This document shows, piece after piece, positions 1-6,311 of a stretch of 64,000 bases of DNA. Within the stretch, counting starts at the first letter, position 1. Each line of letters begins with the position of its first letter. Position numbers and translations under genes: made by a program. This stretch comes from Dyadobacter bucti (lineage in GTDB: Bacteria; Bacteroidota; Bacteroidia; Cytophagales; Spirosomataceae), in contig NZ_SWFP01000002.1 in assembly GCF_005869225.1 (NCBI RefSeq), positions 806,001 to 870,000 on the forward strand, given 5' to 3'. A model generated the notes under the pieces. It was not told the DNA's origin, did not search any database, and saw only the letters and a program-made list of their open reading frames with translations.

Positions 1-51
1 GCAATCGGTAATATCGTGTTGCCTGACGCAGATTTTCTTTTTGTTAATCAT
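1..51 (-). CDS. C39-peptidase ABC exporter, N-terminal fragment (runs off left edge)
   Basis: Only the first 17 codons lie in the window. The start ATG is at 51-49 on the minus strand and the visible protein ends with RQHDITDC. This matches the N-terminus of peptidase C39 domains, which begin QxDxxDCG and use that Cys as nucleophile; here the Cys codon is the last complete codon before the edge (bases 1-3). In this family the peptidase removes double-glycine leaders while the fused ABC transporter exports the peptide. The gene starts 42 bases after the HlyD-type adaptor on the same strand, and eight GG-leader peptide genes lie upstream, so the family fits the context. The transporter and ATPase domains are not visible. 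The call rests on a short motif plus context. Confidence 0.75.
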   Translation of the reverse strand, partial: MINKKKICVRQHDITDC

Positions 52-93
52 GGCTAATGGATAACAGGATGATTAAAAAATGGTAGGTAGAAT

Positions 94-1260
94 TTATTTC
101 GACATGTTTTTGGGGTTAAGCCAGTCATCGGCCTGGTCGTAAAGCAGATCGAAAAGACTGCGTTCGGTCACTACAAAATGCGCCCGGAGCGTCATCCCTT
201 TTTTGAGATAACCCTTCACGCCTTGTTTCAATGTGAGATGGTTGCGGTTGAGGATACATTTAACCTTGAAAAAAGTCTGCTGCTGTTCGGTAATAATGAT
301 GTCATTGGAAATGCTCGCAATAGTACCTTCCGCCATACCCCATTGATTGTAATTGTAGGCGTCCACCTGCATCCTGGCCTTCATGCCGTTTCGCAGCAGA
401 CCAATGTCTTTGGGGGAAATGTAACATTCCACAAGCAGGTTGGAATCGGGTGAAATCACGCCCAATACTTCGCCAGGCTGTACATAGCTGCCCGCATATT
501 TTCCCGCCAGCTGGCCGATACTGCCTGCTACCGGCGCTTTAATGGTACAAAGTTCTTTCTCTTTCAGAACTTGCTGCTCCTGCGCCCGGAGTTCGTCGAC
601 GGCCATATTCAGCTGCGAAAGTGCGGTTTGCCAGTCGCTGATCTGCCGTTCCGTAAAGGACCTGGATTGTCCCTGGGCTGTATGATAAGCAAACTCCTTG
701 TCTTCCAGTTCTTGCCTTGCAATGACCTTCTCGGCGAAAAGCGTCTGGCTTACATCCAGCTCTCTTTTCCTTTTACGCTCTGTTTCAGCAAGTTCCGCCT
801 GCTGAAAAACATATTGTTCATATTGCTGACGGTATAGGGACGATTGCAGACCCGAGACCGTACGGCTCCCGCTGCGCGCTGAAACCAGCAGCGAGAGGTC
901 GTGAATGTAAACGCTCTTTTCGTTCAGCTGCGAATGTATCAGCCGCAGTTTGCTGTCGGGTATATCTGTTTGCAGCCTGAAAACGGGTTGCCCGGCTTGC
1001 ACCGGCTGGTTTTCATGCACCAGCACTTCTGCAATCGTGCCGCCTGCAAGCGGGCGGAGTTCGTTGCGCTCGGCTTTGGCGCGGACTATGCCCGTGCTTT
1101 GTACCGATACTTCGGTGCGGATAAATGGAAGTGAAATAAGTGCCGCCAGTGCTGCCAGCACCACCGAAATGTAGATGACCTGTCCATGGACGGAAACCTG
1201 TGGAAGATAAGCTTCGGTAGTATGTTCGATTACCTCGGCCGGGAATAGCTGGTTCTGCAT
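94..1260 (-). CDS. HlyD-family periplasmic adaptor of peptide exporter
   Basis: A 388-residue membrane fusion protein expected to link the C39 ABC exporter to an outer-membrane channel. One transmembrane segment lies near residues 27-47. It is followed by the first half of a biotinyl/lipoyl-like domain (GTIAEVLVHENQPVQAGQPV), a long charged helical hairpin (about residues 100-240), the second lipoyl half (IKAPVAGSIGQLAGKYAGSY) and a C-terminal beta-barrel. An open frame continues upstream to 1485, but that part overlaps a small GG-peptide gene in another frame and reads as low-complexity basic sequence. I therefore start at the ATG at 1260, just before a normal adaptor N-terminus. It probably shares a transcript with the 1371-1535 peptide gene and the exporter at 51. 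Confidence 0.9.
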   Translation of the reverse strand: MQNQLFPAEVIEHTTEAYLPQVSVHGQVIYISVVLAALAALISLPFIRTEVSVQSTGIVRAKAERNELRPLAGGTIAEVLVHENQPVQAGQPVFRLQTDIPDSKLRLIHSQLNEKSVYIHDLSLLVSARSGSRTVSGLQSSLYRQQYEQYVFQQAELAETERKRKRELDVSQTLFAEKVIARQELEDKEFAYHTAQGQSRSFTERQISDWQTALSQLNMAVDELRAQEQQVLKEKELCTIKAPVAGSIGQLAGKYAGSYVQPGEVLGVISPDSNLLVECYISPKDIGLLRNGMKARMQVDAYNYNQWGMAEGTIASISNDIIITEQQQTFFKVKCILNRNHLTLKQGVKGYLKKGMTLRAHFVVTERSLFDLLYDQADDWLNPKNMSK

Positions 1261-1370
1261 GGCGCATACTGTGTTAAGTGTGAAAAGCAGGTGTTGCGAT
1301 GTATTTGAGAGGGATCTTTTTTTGATTTTCGAAGAGCAGCCCGCGCCCGGAGCGTGCACGGGCCTTCTAT

Positions 1371-1535
1371 TTATTTGCGGATAATTACTGGCCATGGCGG
1401 GCCAAACGGAATAAATCCGGTATCTGCGAAAGGGTTGCGGGGTGGAATGCATCCGCCGATTTTCACTCCGCCTTCCGTTGAGCACGCTTCCGAAGCGTTT
1501 AATTCCGTGATAATCAATGCGTTAAGATTTTTCAT
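1371..1535 (-). CDS. Double-glycine leader peptide, Pro-rich with GGCIPP motif
   Basis: A 54-residue precursor. The leader is MKNLNALIITELNASEACST followed by EGG, so predicted cleavage after Gly23 leaves a 31-residue product. The product carries GGCIPP near its start, one Cys, many Pro and aromatic residues and a basic end (IIRK). The same VxIGGCIPP core occurs in the peptide at 3854-4027, so these two are paralogs. This gene is the peptide nearest the adaptor gene and sits downstream of a terminator at 1649-1685, which suggests it is transcribed with the export machinery rather than with the other peptides. Function (bacteriocin, signal or other) cannot be told from sequence. It occupies a different frame from the spurious upstream extension of the HlyD reading frame. 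Confidence 0.75.
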   Translation of the reverse strand: MKNLNALIITELNASEACSTEGGVKIGGCIPPRNPFADTGFIPFGPPWPVIIRK

Positions 1536-1648
1536 ATTGGTTAATGTTTAAATGTTGAAACTGTTTTTTTAAATACTTCTGTTTTATATCAGGAGAGACG
1601 AGAATTTGTTACCCCCTTCAAAAAGAATATATTCTTAGGGCAAAAAAA

Positions 1649-1685
1649 AGTCCAGGAAACGCACTTTGTGTGCATTTCCTGGACT
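1649..1685 (-). terminator. Rho-independent terminator after the 1707-1859 peptide gene
   Basis: An 11-bp stem (AGTCCAGGAAA / TTTCCTGGACT) is extended inward by GCAC/GTGC with one mismatch and closed by a short loop. On the minus strand it is followed by eight U residues (the A-tract at 1642-1649). It lies 22 bases after the stop codon of the peptide gene at 1707-1859 and separates that transcript from the 1371-1535 peptide and exporter genes. Confidence 0.8.
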
Positions 1686-1706
1686 CCATAATCCGGTTTA
1701 GGCGGC

Positions 1707-1859
1707 TTATTTTGCAAGCTTGCCAACCATCTCCCCGAGCTTAGCGCCAGCCATAAAAGCAGCAAAACCCAAGGCGATCAGAGGGATCATACCTCCTTCT
1801 ATATCTTCCATGTCCTGGAATGATAATTCGTGCAAGTCGATATCTTCGAAGCGTTCCAT
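1707..1859 (-). CDS. Double-glycine leader peptide, Gly/Ala-rich helix
   Basis: A 50-residue precursor starting MERFEDIDLHELSFQDMEDI and followed by EGG. Processing after Gly23 would leave 27 residues (from MIPLIALGF to the KLAK end). The product is a hydrophobic helix with small-residue spacings (GFAAFMAGAKLG), as seen in pore-forming class II bacteriocins and in helix-helix packing. The leader has the E-L/M-x-x-I-x-GG pattern recognised by C39 peptidases. It lies 46 bases after the 1906-2112 peptide gene on the same strand and is followed by a terminator, so it is likely the last gene of that unit. Confidence 0.75.
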   Translation of the reverse strand: MERFEDIDLHELSFQDMEDIEGGMIPLIALGFAAFMAGAKLGEMVGKLAK

Positions 1860-1905
1860 ATTTTTTGATTTAAAATGTGATAAAAAAATATTGTAAATGG
1901 TAGAA

Positions 1906-2112
1906 TTACCTTCCGTAGCGCGTTGAAAGGTAGCCTAATACAGCACCTGCTGCGAAAGCTACTCCTACCACCACAGGCACTATCGGGAAAACCCCACCCT
2001 GTAGATCACTGATTTCATTATAGGTCAGCGATTGAATGTCAGCACCTTCGATATCATTGAATAGACCGTCAAAAGATTCAAGAGACACCTCCTGAGTTGC
2101 GAAATTGTTCAT
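1906..2112 (-). CDS. Double-glycine leader peptide with long leader
   Basis: A 68-residue precursor from the ATG at 2112. The frame stays open to 2199, but the extra residues are Asn/Ser-rich and unlike the other leaders, so I prefer the internal start. The leader is about 40 residues and ends SLTYNEISDLQGG. The predicted product is 28 residues, a Val/Ala/Gly-rich hydrophobic helix (GVAFAAGAVLGY) with a basic tail (STRYGR). It resembles the products at 1707 and 4436 in style. It belongs to the minus-strand peptide group and is followed after 46 bases by the next peptide gene. Confidence 0.75.
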   Translation of the reverse strand: MNNFATQEVSLESFDGLFNDIEGADIQSLTYNEISDLQGGVFPIVPVVVGVAFAAGAVLGYLSTRYGR

Positions 2113-2312
2113 GTTTGAAATGATTTTGATGTTTGAAGAATAATAATTTGCACTGTCATTATTTCTCAATACCCGATTTTTCATGGCCGGGAATCGCACC
2201 TAATGGCGAGTCCCATCAGATTTTGAGTATTCAAATTTGTTTTTACTGAAAGTGACCAAAGCGCCGACGTTCCCGAATGCGCCGCTTCGATCACTTTTCT
2301 GGCCTAAACCAA

Positions 2313-2543
2313 TCAGTAGCCGATTTGCTTCTGAGTAAAAATGGTCTTGTCAATGAGGATTCCCAGGATAAAAGGAGGTCTCAGGAACGAAGTAGTTGAC
2401 AAGAACGCACCACCTTCGATGTTTTCCATTGATTCCTGAGAAATTTCACCTGTCTCCAATTGAGCCAATTTGCTCATGAAGTCTTCATTTGACGTAGCAG
2501 AAGCCTTCAGGCTTGCTACAGCCGATTCATTGTTTGCTTTCAT
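2313..2543 (-). CDS. Double-glycine leader peptide, 76 residues
   Basis: A 76-residue precursor with a 45-residue leader that is rich in Ala, Ser and acidic residues and ends ISQESMENIEGG. The predicted product is 31 residues, starting AFLSTTSFLRPPF and ending in a Lys/Gln/Tyr tail. The leader pattern (E-x-M-x-x-I-E-G-G) is the same as in its neighbours, but the product is less helical and carries a Pro pair. It is separated by about 230 bases from the Cys-rich protein upstream and by 200 bases from the next peptide, so it may have its own promoter. Function unknown. Confidence 0.7.
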   Translation of the reverse strand: MKANNESAVASLKASATSNEDFMSKLAQLETGEISQESMENIEGGAFLSTTSFLRPPFILGILIDKTIFTQKQIGY

Positions 2544-2773
2544 TTTGAATTGTTGTTTAGAATTGATTATGAATAGAAAAAATTGAAATACGCATCATTA
2601 TCCCTTTTCAGATACCCTAACTATCGCCACTATACGCTTGAACGGTAGCCGGTATACGCCACGCCGGGAGGAAGGCGGCTTTTATTTACACTTGGTAAAT
2701 TTCAGGCTAAATACGCACCCTGGCAAAAACCTGAAATTGTAATTATTAACATTTGGTTATAAGCTATACCGTG

Positions 2774-3208
2774 TCAGGCTGCCAGGGAATTGAGGCGATC
2801 CTGCTCTACCACACGGACGATCTCATTGCAATTGGCACAGGCCAGCGCACCTTGCTGCGCGTACCAGCGGCAACTATGCCTGATGGAGCAGGGCATCAAG
2901 GAGTTCTCTGCTTCCACCTTTTTATTCATCGCTTCTATTACACGGCCTACGAGGCTGCAATGGGAATTTTCATGGCTCCACTGGCTGCATCCCCCTTCGA
3001 TGCACTTACCCGAAAACCTGAACCGTTCTTCCGCCGATCTGCCCGTTTTTTCCTCGTGCACTTTGGCTGCCTCCACAAATGTCTTATCAATCCGGATCGG
3101 CTCTTCGAGGTACTCCACCTTGCCGTCCTTGCCCAGGATCCCAAACAGGTCGGCGCCTGGTTTGGCTATATAGCTCGGGCATTGCAGTGATTCTTGTTTC
3201 TTTTCCAT
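2774..3208 (-). CDS. Cys-rich protein of unknown function in the GG-peptide locus
   Basis: 144 residues from the ATG at 3208; the open frame reaches 3259, but MEKKQESLQCPSY looks like the natural N-terminus. It has eight Cys: C10, C69, C74, C84, C107, C113, C124 and C127, including CIEGGC, CSIRHSC and CANC. This spacing suggests a metal or Fe-S binding protein. It has no signal peptide or membrane segment, so it should be cytoplasmic. The middle contains the charged stretch EEPIRIDKTFVEAAKVHEEK. I do not recognise the family. Its place between the XRE regulator and the peptide genes makes a role in peptide modification or regulation possible, but this is only context. A SPASM-like arrangement was considered and does not fit. 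Confidence 0.65.
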   Translation of the reverse strand: MEKKQESLQCPSYIAKPGADLFGILGKDGKVEYLEEPIRIDKTFVEAAKVHEEKTGRSAEERFRFSGKCIEGGCSQWSHENSHCSLVGRVIEAMNKKVEAENSLMPCSIRHSCRWYAQQGALACANCNEIVRVVEQDRLNSLAA

Positions 3209-3346
3209 AATAGATCCTGTCTGTATGTTTCCCCACTCCGGTTTCTGATCACATTTCAAAGTTGCGGGCAGAAAAAGTGCTTTGCAATAATGAAAAGCGA
3301 TACTTTATTCCTTTTTGTAATAGATTATAACCCACCAATCCAGGTA

Positions 3347-3640
3347 TCAGGCGTGCGTTTCAGAAGTGGCTTGTATTACTTTCAGGAGCAAATCCTTGGT
3401 GCTGACAGTAATCAGGTCTATGATCGTCACGTGATAGATGGCCGCTATTTTAGTCAGACAGGATAATGAAAGTTCAGTGCGCCCTGCCTCCTTTTTACTG
3501 TAGGCAGCCTGGCTGATATTCATGTGAAAGGCCACGTATTCCTGCGAATAGCCAAACAGTTCCCGCAGCTTGCGGACTTTGGTACCCATGATCTGCATTG
3601 CAAATGGGTTCGGGGATTCAATCAAGCTTATCGTGTTCAT
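3347..3640 (-). CDS. XRE-family helix-turn-helix regulator
   Basis: 97 residues from the ATG at 3640; the longer frame needs a TTG start and adds unlikely sequence. An HTH_3/Cro-C1 domain covers about residues 18-75: MGTKVRKLRELFGYSQEYVA (recognition-helix region NISQAAYSKKEAGR) and then LSLSCLTKIAAIYHVTIIDL. Such proteins repress or activate nearby operons. It lies between two groups of GG-peptide genes (3854-4573 upstream, 1371-2543 downstream) on the same strand, so control of this locus is the simplest guess. It is small and has no ligand domain or peptide-sensing TPR region, unlike Rgg/PlcR-type regulators. Confidence 0.85.
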   Translation of the reverse strand: MNTISLIESPNPFAMQIMGTKVRKLRELFGYSQEYVAFHMNISQAAYSKKEAGRTELSLSCLTKIAAIYHVTIIDLITVSTKDLLLKVIQATSETHA

Positions 3641-3853
3641 AATAGTAGAATTGAAATTATTATTAACATTACCGATGGCCGGGAAACCAGCCTGACGTGC
3701 GTGCGTTACGGCAGTTACCTCCAAAAATTCGGTTTAAAAGGTGCTGTCAAAAACAACGGCCCGGGCAAATGGCAGTATCATTGTCGGGCAATTCTTATCC
3801 CATAAACCCAGGCTATTGTTTTTATTACGGCACCAATTTATCGATGATAAATA

Positions 3854-4027
3854 TTACCAGATAACTGGGGGCAAAGAAGGAATTGGAAATGGAAACGGAC
3901 ATGGAAACGGCAACTTCGGGAAAGGCCGCAGCGGCGGAATGCAGCCGCCGATCACTACGCCTCCTTCTATTTTTCCAAGCTCAGCTCCTTCAATATTTAT
4001 CAAATTCAACTGTTCAAAATTTTTCAT
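3854..4027 (-). CDS. Double-glycine leader peptide, Pro/Phe-rich with GGCIPP motif
   Basis: A 57-residue precursor: MKNFEQLNLINIEGAELGKI then EGG, with predicted cleavage after Gly23. The 34-residue product starts VVIGGCIPPLRPF and continues with alternating Pro and Phe (FPCPFPFPIP), two Cys and a final Trp. It shares VxIGGCIPP with the 1371-1535 peptide, while the leader start MKNFEQLN is nearly identical to the 4252-4377 leader. This suggests duplication and shuffling of leader and product parts. The Pro-rich product cannot be a long helix, so it probably acts differently from the hydrophobic helical products. It lies 41 bases after the 4069-4221 gene. Confidence 0.75.
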   Translation of the reverse strand: MKNFEQLNLINIEGAELGKIEGGVVIGGCIPPLRPFPKLPFPCPFPFPIPSLPPVIW

Positions 4028-4068
4028 GGCTGATTTTTTTAATTTGAATTAGTTCGTAAATATACTGA

Positions 4069-4221
4069 TCAATAAATGGGGCCTTTGGGCAAGCTTTTGA
4101 CAATCTCCTGCGCAATTTTCACAGCTACCGGAAGCAGCCAGGAGGGAAAAAGTCCACCCGTAGTTTCCCGCATTTCAGCAGCATTCATTGGCTGCAAATC
4201 GCCTTGATTTGAATTTTTCAT
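4069..4221 (-). CDS. Double-glycine leader peptide, amphipathic helix
   Basis: A 50-residue precursor starting MKNSNQGDLQPMNAAEMRET and followed by TGG, so it carries TGG rather than EGG at the cleavage site. The 27-residue product begins LFPSWLLPVAVKIAQEIVKS and ends KGPIY. It is cationic and amphipathic, as is typical of antimicrobial helical peptides. It lies between two other peptide genes on the minus strand with gaps of 30 and 41 bases, consistent with one transcript for the 4573-3854 group. Confidence 0.75.
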   Translation of the reverse strand: MKNSNQGDLQPMNAAEMRETTGGLFPSWLLPVAVKIAQEIVKSLPKGPIY

Positions 4222-4251
4222 GGTAAGCATCGTTTGGTTTTTTTTAAATTA

Positions 4252-4377
4252 CTATTTACAACTTTTGATAATAAGCGGAACAATGACAAGTGGCAACACC
4301 CAGAAAAACCCACCTTGCAAGTCTTTCAATTCCAGCGCATTCAGCTCGGTCATGTTCAATTGTTCGAAATTTTTCAT
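4252..4377 (-). CDS. Double-glycine leader peptide, very short hydrophobic product
   Basis: A 41-residue precursor: MKNFEQLNMTELNALELKDL then QGG, with cleavage predicted after Gly23. The product is only 18 residues (FFWVLPLVIVPLIIKSCK), extremely hydrophobic, with a Lys-Ser-Cys-Lys end. The leader closely matches that of the 3854-4027 peptide. It is probably membrane-active or a very hydrophobic signal, but the length is at the lower limit for a bacteriocin. It lies 58 bases after the 4436-4573 gene. Confidence 0.7.
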   Translation of the reverse strand: MKNFEQLNMTELNALELKDLQGGFFWVLPLVIVPLIIKSCK

Positions 4378-4435
4378 TGCTTTCTTTGTTGAAGTGATTA
4401 AAAATTAATTTGCCGGCACCTAATCGCCGAAATAG

Positions 4436-4573
4436 CTATTTGAGCATTCTGCCGATGGCAATACCGGCAGCTAGGCCGACCGCAAAACCTACGACAAATA
4501 AAATGCCGCCTTCTACTTCTTGCAATTCACTCTGATCGAGCGCTACGAGATCGTACTCTTCTAAATTTTTCAT
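4436..4573 (-). CDS. Double-glycine leader peptide, GxxxG helix
   Basis: A 45-residue precursor: MKNLEEYDLVALDQSELQEV then EGG. The 22-residue product is a Gly/Ala-rich hydrophobic helix with repeated GxxxG-type spacing (GFAVGLAAGIAIG) and a basic RMLK end, a pattern typical of two-peptide (class IIb) bacteriocins. It is the first peptide gene of the minus-strand group, and the 343-base gap upstream should hold its promoter. Confidence 0.75.
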   Translation of the reverse strand: MKNLEEYDLVALDQSELQEVEGGILFVVGFAVGLAAGIAIGRMLK

Positions 4574-4916
4574 AATGTAAAAGTTAATGATTGGTTGAAA
4601 ATTGATTTAATTTTTCACGTTCGGAGTTATATCCGCCGGTGAAAAAAAATGTTACCTCTGTCGAAATAAAAATTTACAAGACTTGAGTAAACGGTATTTC
4701 GGCCCTTCATTTTTGCAGGAACAAGATCTGGCAGTATATCAGCGCCTGGCCAGACACTGAAAAATGCCTCAAATCGAAGGAGATATCCTCACTGTTCGGC
4801 TTTAACAGATAGTTCAGGCATTATAAAATGCACTTTAGGTACACTGACCTGAAATCATCGACAGCATTTTTTTGGATCTGGTATAATCCGGTAGTTGAAA
4901 TATTAAATTACATTCA
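4574..4916. other. Divergent intergenic region between GG-peptide genes and cassette 1
   Basis: 343 bases between the first peptide gene (minus) and the ECF sigma gene (plus). It is AT-rich and should contain both promoters, but I see no convincing TTG-N19-TAnnTTTG pair on either strand. GGTATAAT at about 4878-4885 resembles a sigma-70-type -10 box about 35 bases before the sigma gene start, but no good -35 accompanies it. No small gene with coding character is seen. Confidence 0.5.
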
Positions 4917-5489
4917 ATGCAGCATCCCGACCAAAAGTACATAGAGGCTTTATTAAATAATGACAGGGTATTACTGGATGAATTGTACCGTAATTTTTCG
5001 GGCAAAATCAAATGGATGGTTTTACAAAACCACGGAACGGAAGCAGAAGCCGCGGACATTTTTCAGGAAGCTTTAATATCTATTTTTCACAAGGCAAAAA
5101 CAAGGGATTTTGTGCTCACATGCCCGCTGGATGCATATTTGTACCTGGTCTGTAAAAACAAATGGATCAATGAGTTAAACAAAGGGAGGTTTTCGGACGT
5201 AACATTTTCGGACGATGACGGATATATAATCAGCGAGGATAGTTTTAAGCTTGCAGAGGACCATATATTCCAGGAGGAACGGCTGAAACTGATCTCGGAC
5301 AAGCTGGAAGAGCTTGGCGATATTTGTAAAAAACTACTCCGGCTGAGCTGGGGCGGCAAATCCATGGAAGAGGTGGCGGAAGCCACAGGTGTAACGTATG
5401 GTTATGCGAGAAAGAAAAAATCGGAATGTATGGCGAAACTGGTCTCACTGGTTAAAACGTCCTCCCAATTTAATTCCCTAAAATGGTAA
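4917..5489 (+). CDS. ECF-type RNA polymerase sigma factor (cassette 1)
   Basis: 190 residues, the usual ECF size. Region 2 is visible at about residues 20-85: the DIFQEALISIF helix, then LDAYLYLVCKNKWINELNK, which matches the core-binding and -10 recognition helices. Region 4 is at about residues 128-175 (LEELGDICKKLLRLSWGGKS and then MEEVAEATGVTYGYARKKKS, a helix-turn-helix for -35 recognition). It lacks long C-terminal extensions. It is the first gene of a tight plus-strand operon; the TPR membrane protein starts four bases after its stop, the normal place for an anti-sigma factor. A diverged second copy is at 56575-57165. Confidence 0.9.
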   Translation: MQHPDQKYIEALLNNDRVLLDELYRNFSGKIKWMVLQNHGTEAEAADIFQEALISIFHKAKTRDFVLTCPLDAYLYLVCKNKWINELNKGRFSDVTFSDDDGYIISEDSFKLAEDHIFQEERLKLISDKLEELGDICKKLLRLSWGGKSMEEVAEATGVTYGYARKKKSECMAKLVSLVKTSSQFNSLKW

Positions 5490-5493
5490 TGTC

Positions 5494-6273
5494 ATGAATA
5501 CGGACAGATTTGAACAATTTGAATTTTACCTCAGCGGGACGATGAGCAGCGAAGAAAAGGCACTTTTCGAAGCGGAGCTGTCGGCCGATGAGGAGCTGCA
5601 CACCACGTTTGAAGTATATCGCACGATCGAAACGGAGATGCGTGGAAAGGAACAAAATTCCGTAAAAGAAACCGAGCTGCGCGGGTCACTGCAAACACTG
5701 AATTCCCGCTATTTCAACGCCGGACCGGAGGAAAAAACGGCCCGGATCATACCATTTTATACCAGTAAAGTATACCGGTGGGCGGTAGCTGTGGCAGCTG
5801 TGCTCACGATCGGCGTAGTTTCCTACATTGCGTTTTTCCGGCAGGACCACGACAGCCGGCAGCTCGCGACTGCCTACTACAATGAAAACTTGGCGCAGCT
5901 GAGCCAGACTATGGATGCCACCCGTGACAGCCTTCAGCTGGGTATTGCAGCTTATAATGACAAAGATTTCTCCAAAGCATTATCGTACTTCGAAAGTATT
6001 TACAGCCGGCAACCTGATAACAGCGAGGCTTTGAAAAATGCGGGCATAACATATCTCGCCACCGGGAACTACGACAAAGCCCTCATGAGTTTTGAAGAAC
6101 TGTCCGCTATGAAGAACATGTATGCCAACCCCGGTAATTTCCTGAAAGCGGTAACCCTGATGCTGCGTAACCGGGACGGGGATAGGGACAAGGCCAGACA
6201 ATTATTGGAGCAAGTGGTGAAAGAAAGAGCCGAAGGAAGCAGGGAAGCGGAAGAATGGTTAAAGGGATTTTAG
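5494..6273 (+). CDS. Single-pass membrane TPR protein, probable anti-sigma factor (cassette 1)
   Basis: 259 residues in three parts. An N-terminal cytoplasmic domain (1-90) opens with RFEQFEFYLSGTMSSEEKAL, like the helical start of anti-sigma factors without the zinc motif. One transmembrane helix lies at about 95-115 (WAVAVAAVLTIGVVSYIAFF). The periplasmic part carries TPR-like helices (DSLQLGIAAYNDKDFSKALS and ALKNAGITYLATGNYDKALM) and ends with a motif shared with cassette 2 (MYANPGNFLKAV, then RQLLEQVV and EAEEWLKG). The place four bases after the sigma gene and the topology support the anti-sigma role. That sigma binding occurs is inference. The TPRs would present a protein-binding surface to the periplasm. 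Confidence 0.75.
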   Translation: MNTDRFEQFEFYLSGTMSSEEKALFEAELSADEELHTTFEVYRTIETEMRGKEQNSVKETELRGSLQTLNSRYFNAGPEEKTARIIPFYTSKVYRWAVAVAAVLTIGVVSYIAFFRQDHDSRQLATAYYNENLAQLSQTMDATRDSLQLGIAAYNDKDFSKALSYFESIYSRQPDNSEALKNAGITYLATGNYDKALMSFEELSAMKNMYANPGNFLKAVTLMLRNRDGDRDKARQLLEQVVKERAEGSREAEEWLKGF

Positions 6274-6311
6274 ACTAAAACCGAATAATTAACTACTTAA
6301 CCTTAGCTGAA

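Noticed and set aside
1261..1485. Upstream extension of the HlyD reading frame (75 extra residues)
   Set aside because: It overlaps the 1371-1535 peptide gene in another frame, has no adaptor-like sequence, and the ATG at 1260 gives a normal N-terminus.
2620..2700. Direct repeat GCGTATA (minus strand) in the gap before the 2313 peptide as regulator site
   Set aside because: Only two short copies; too weak to support a binding site without further examples.
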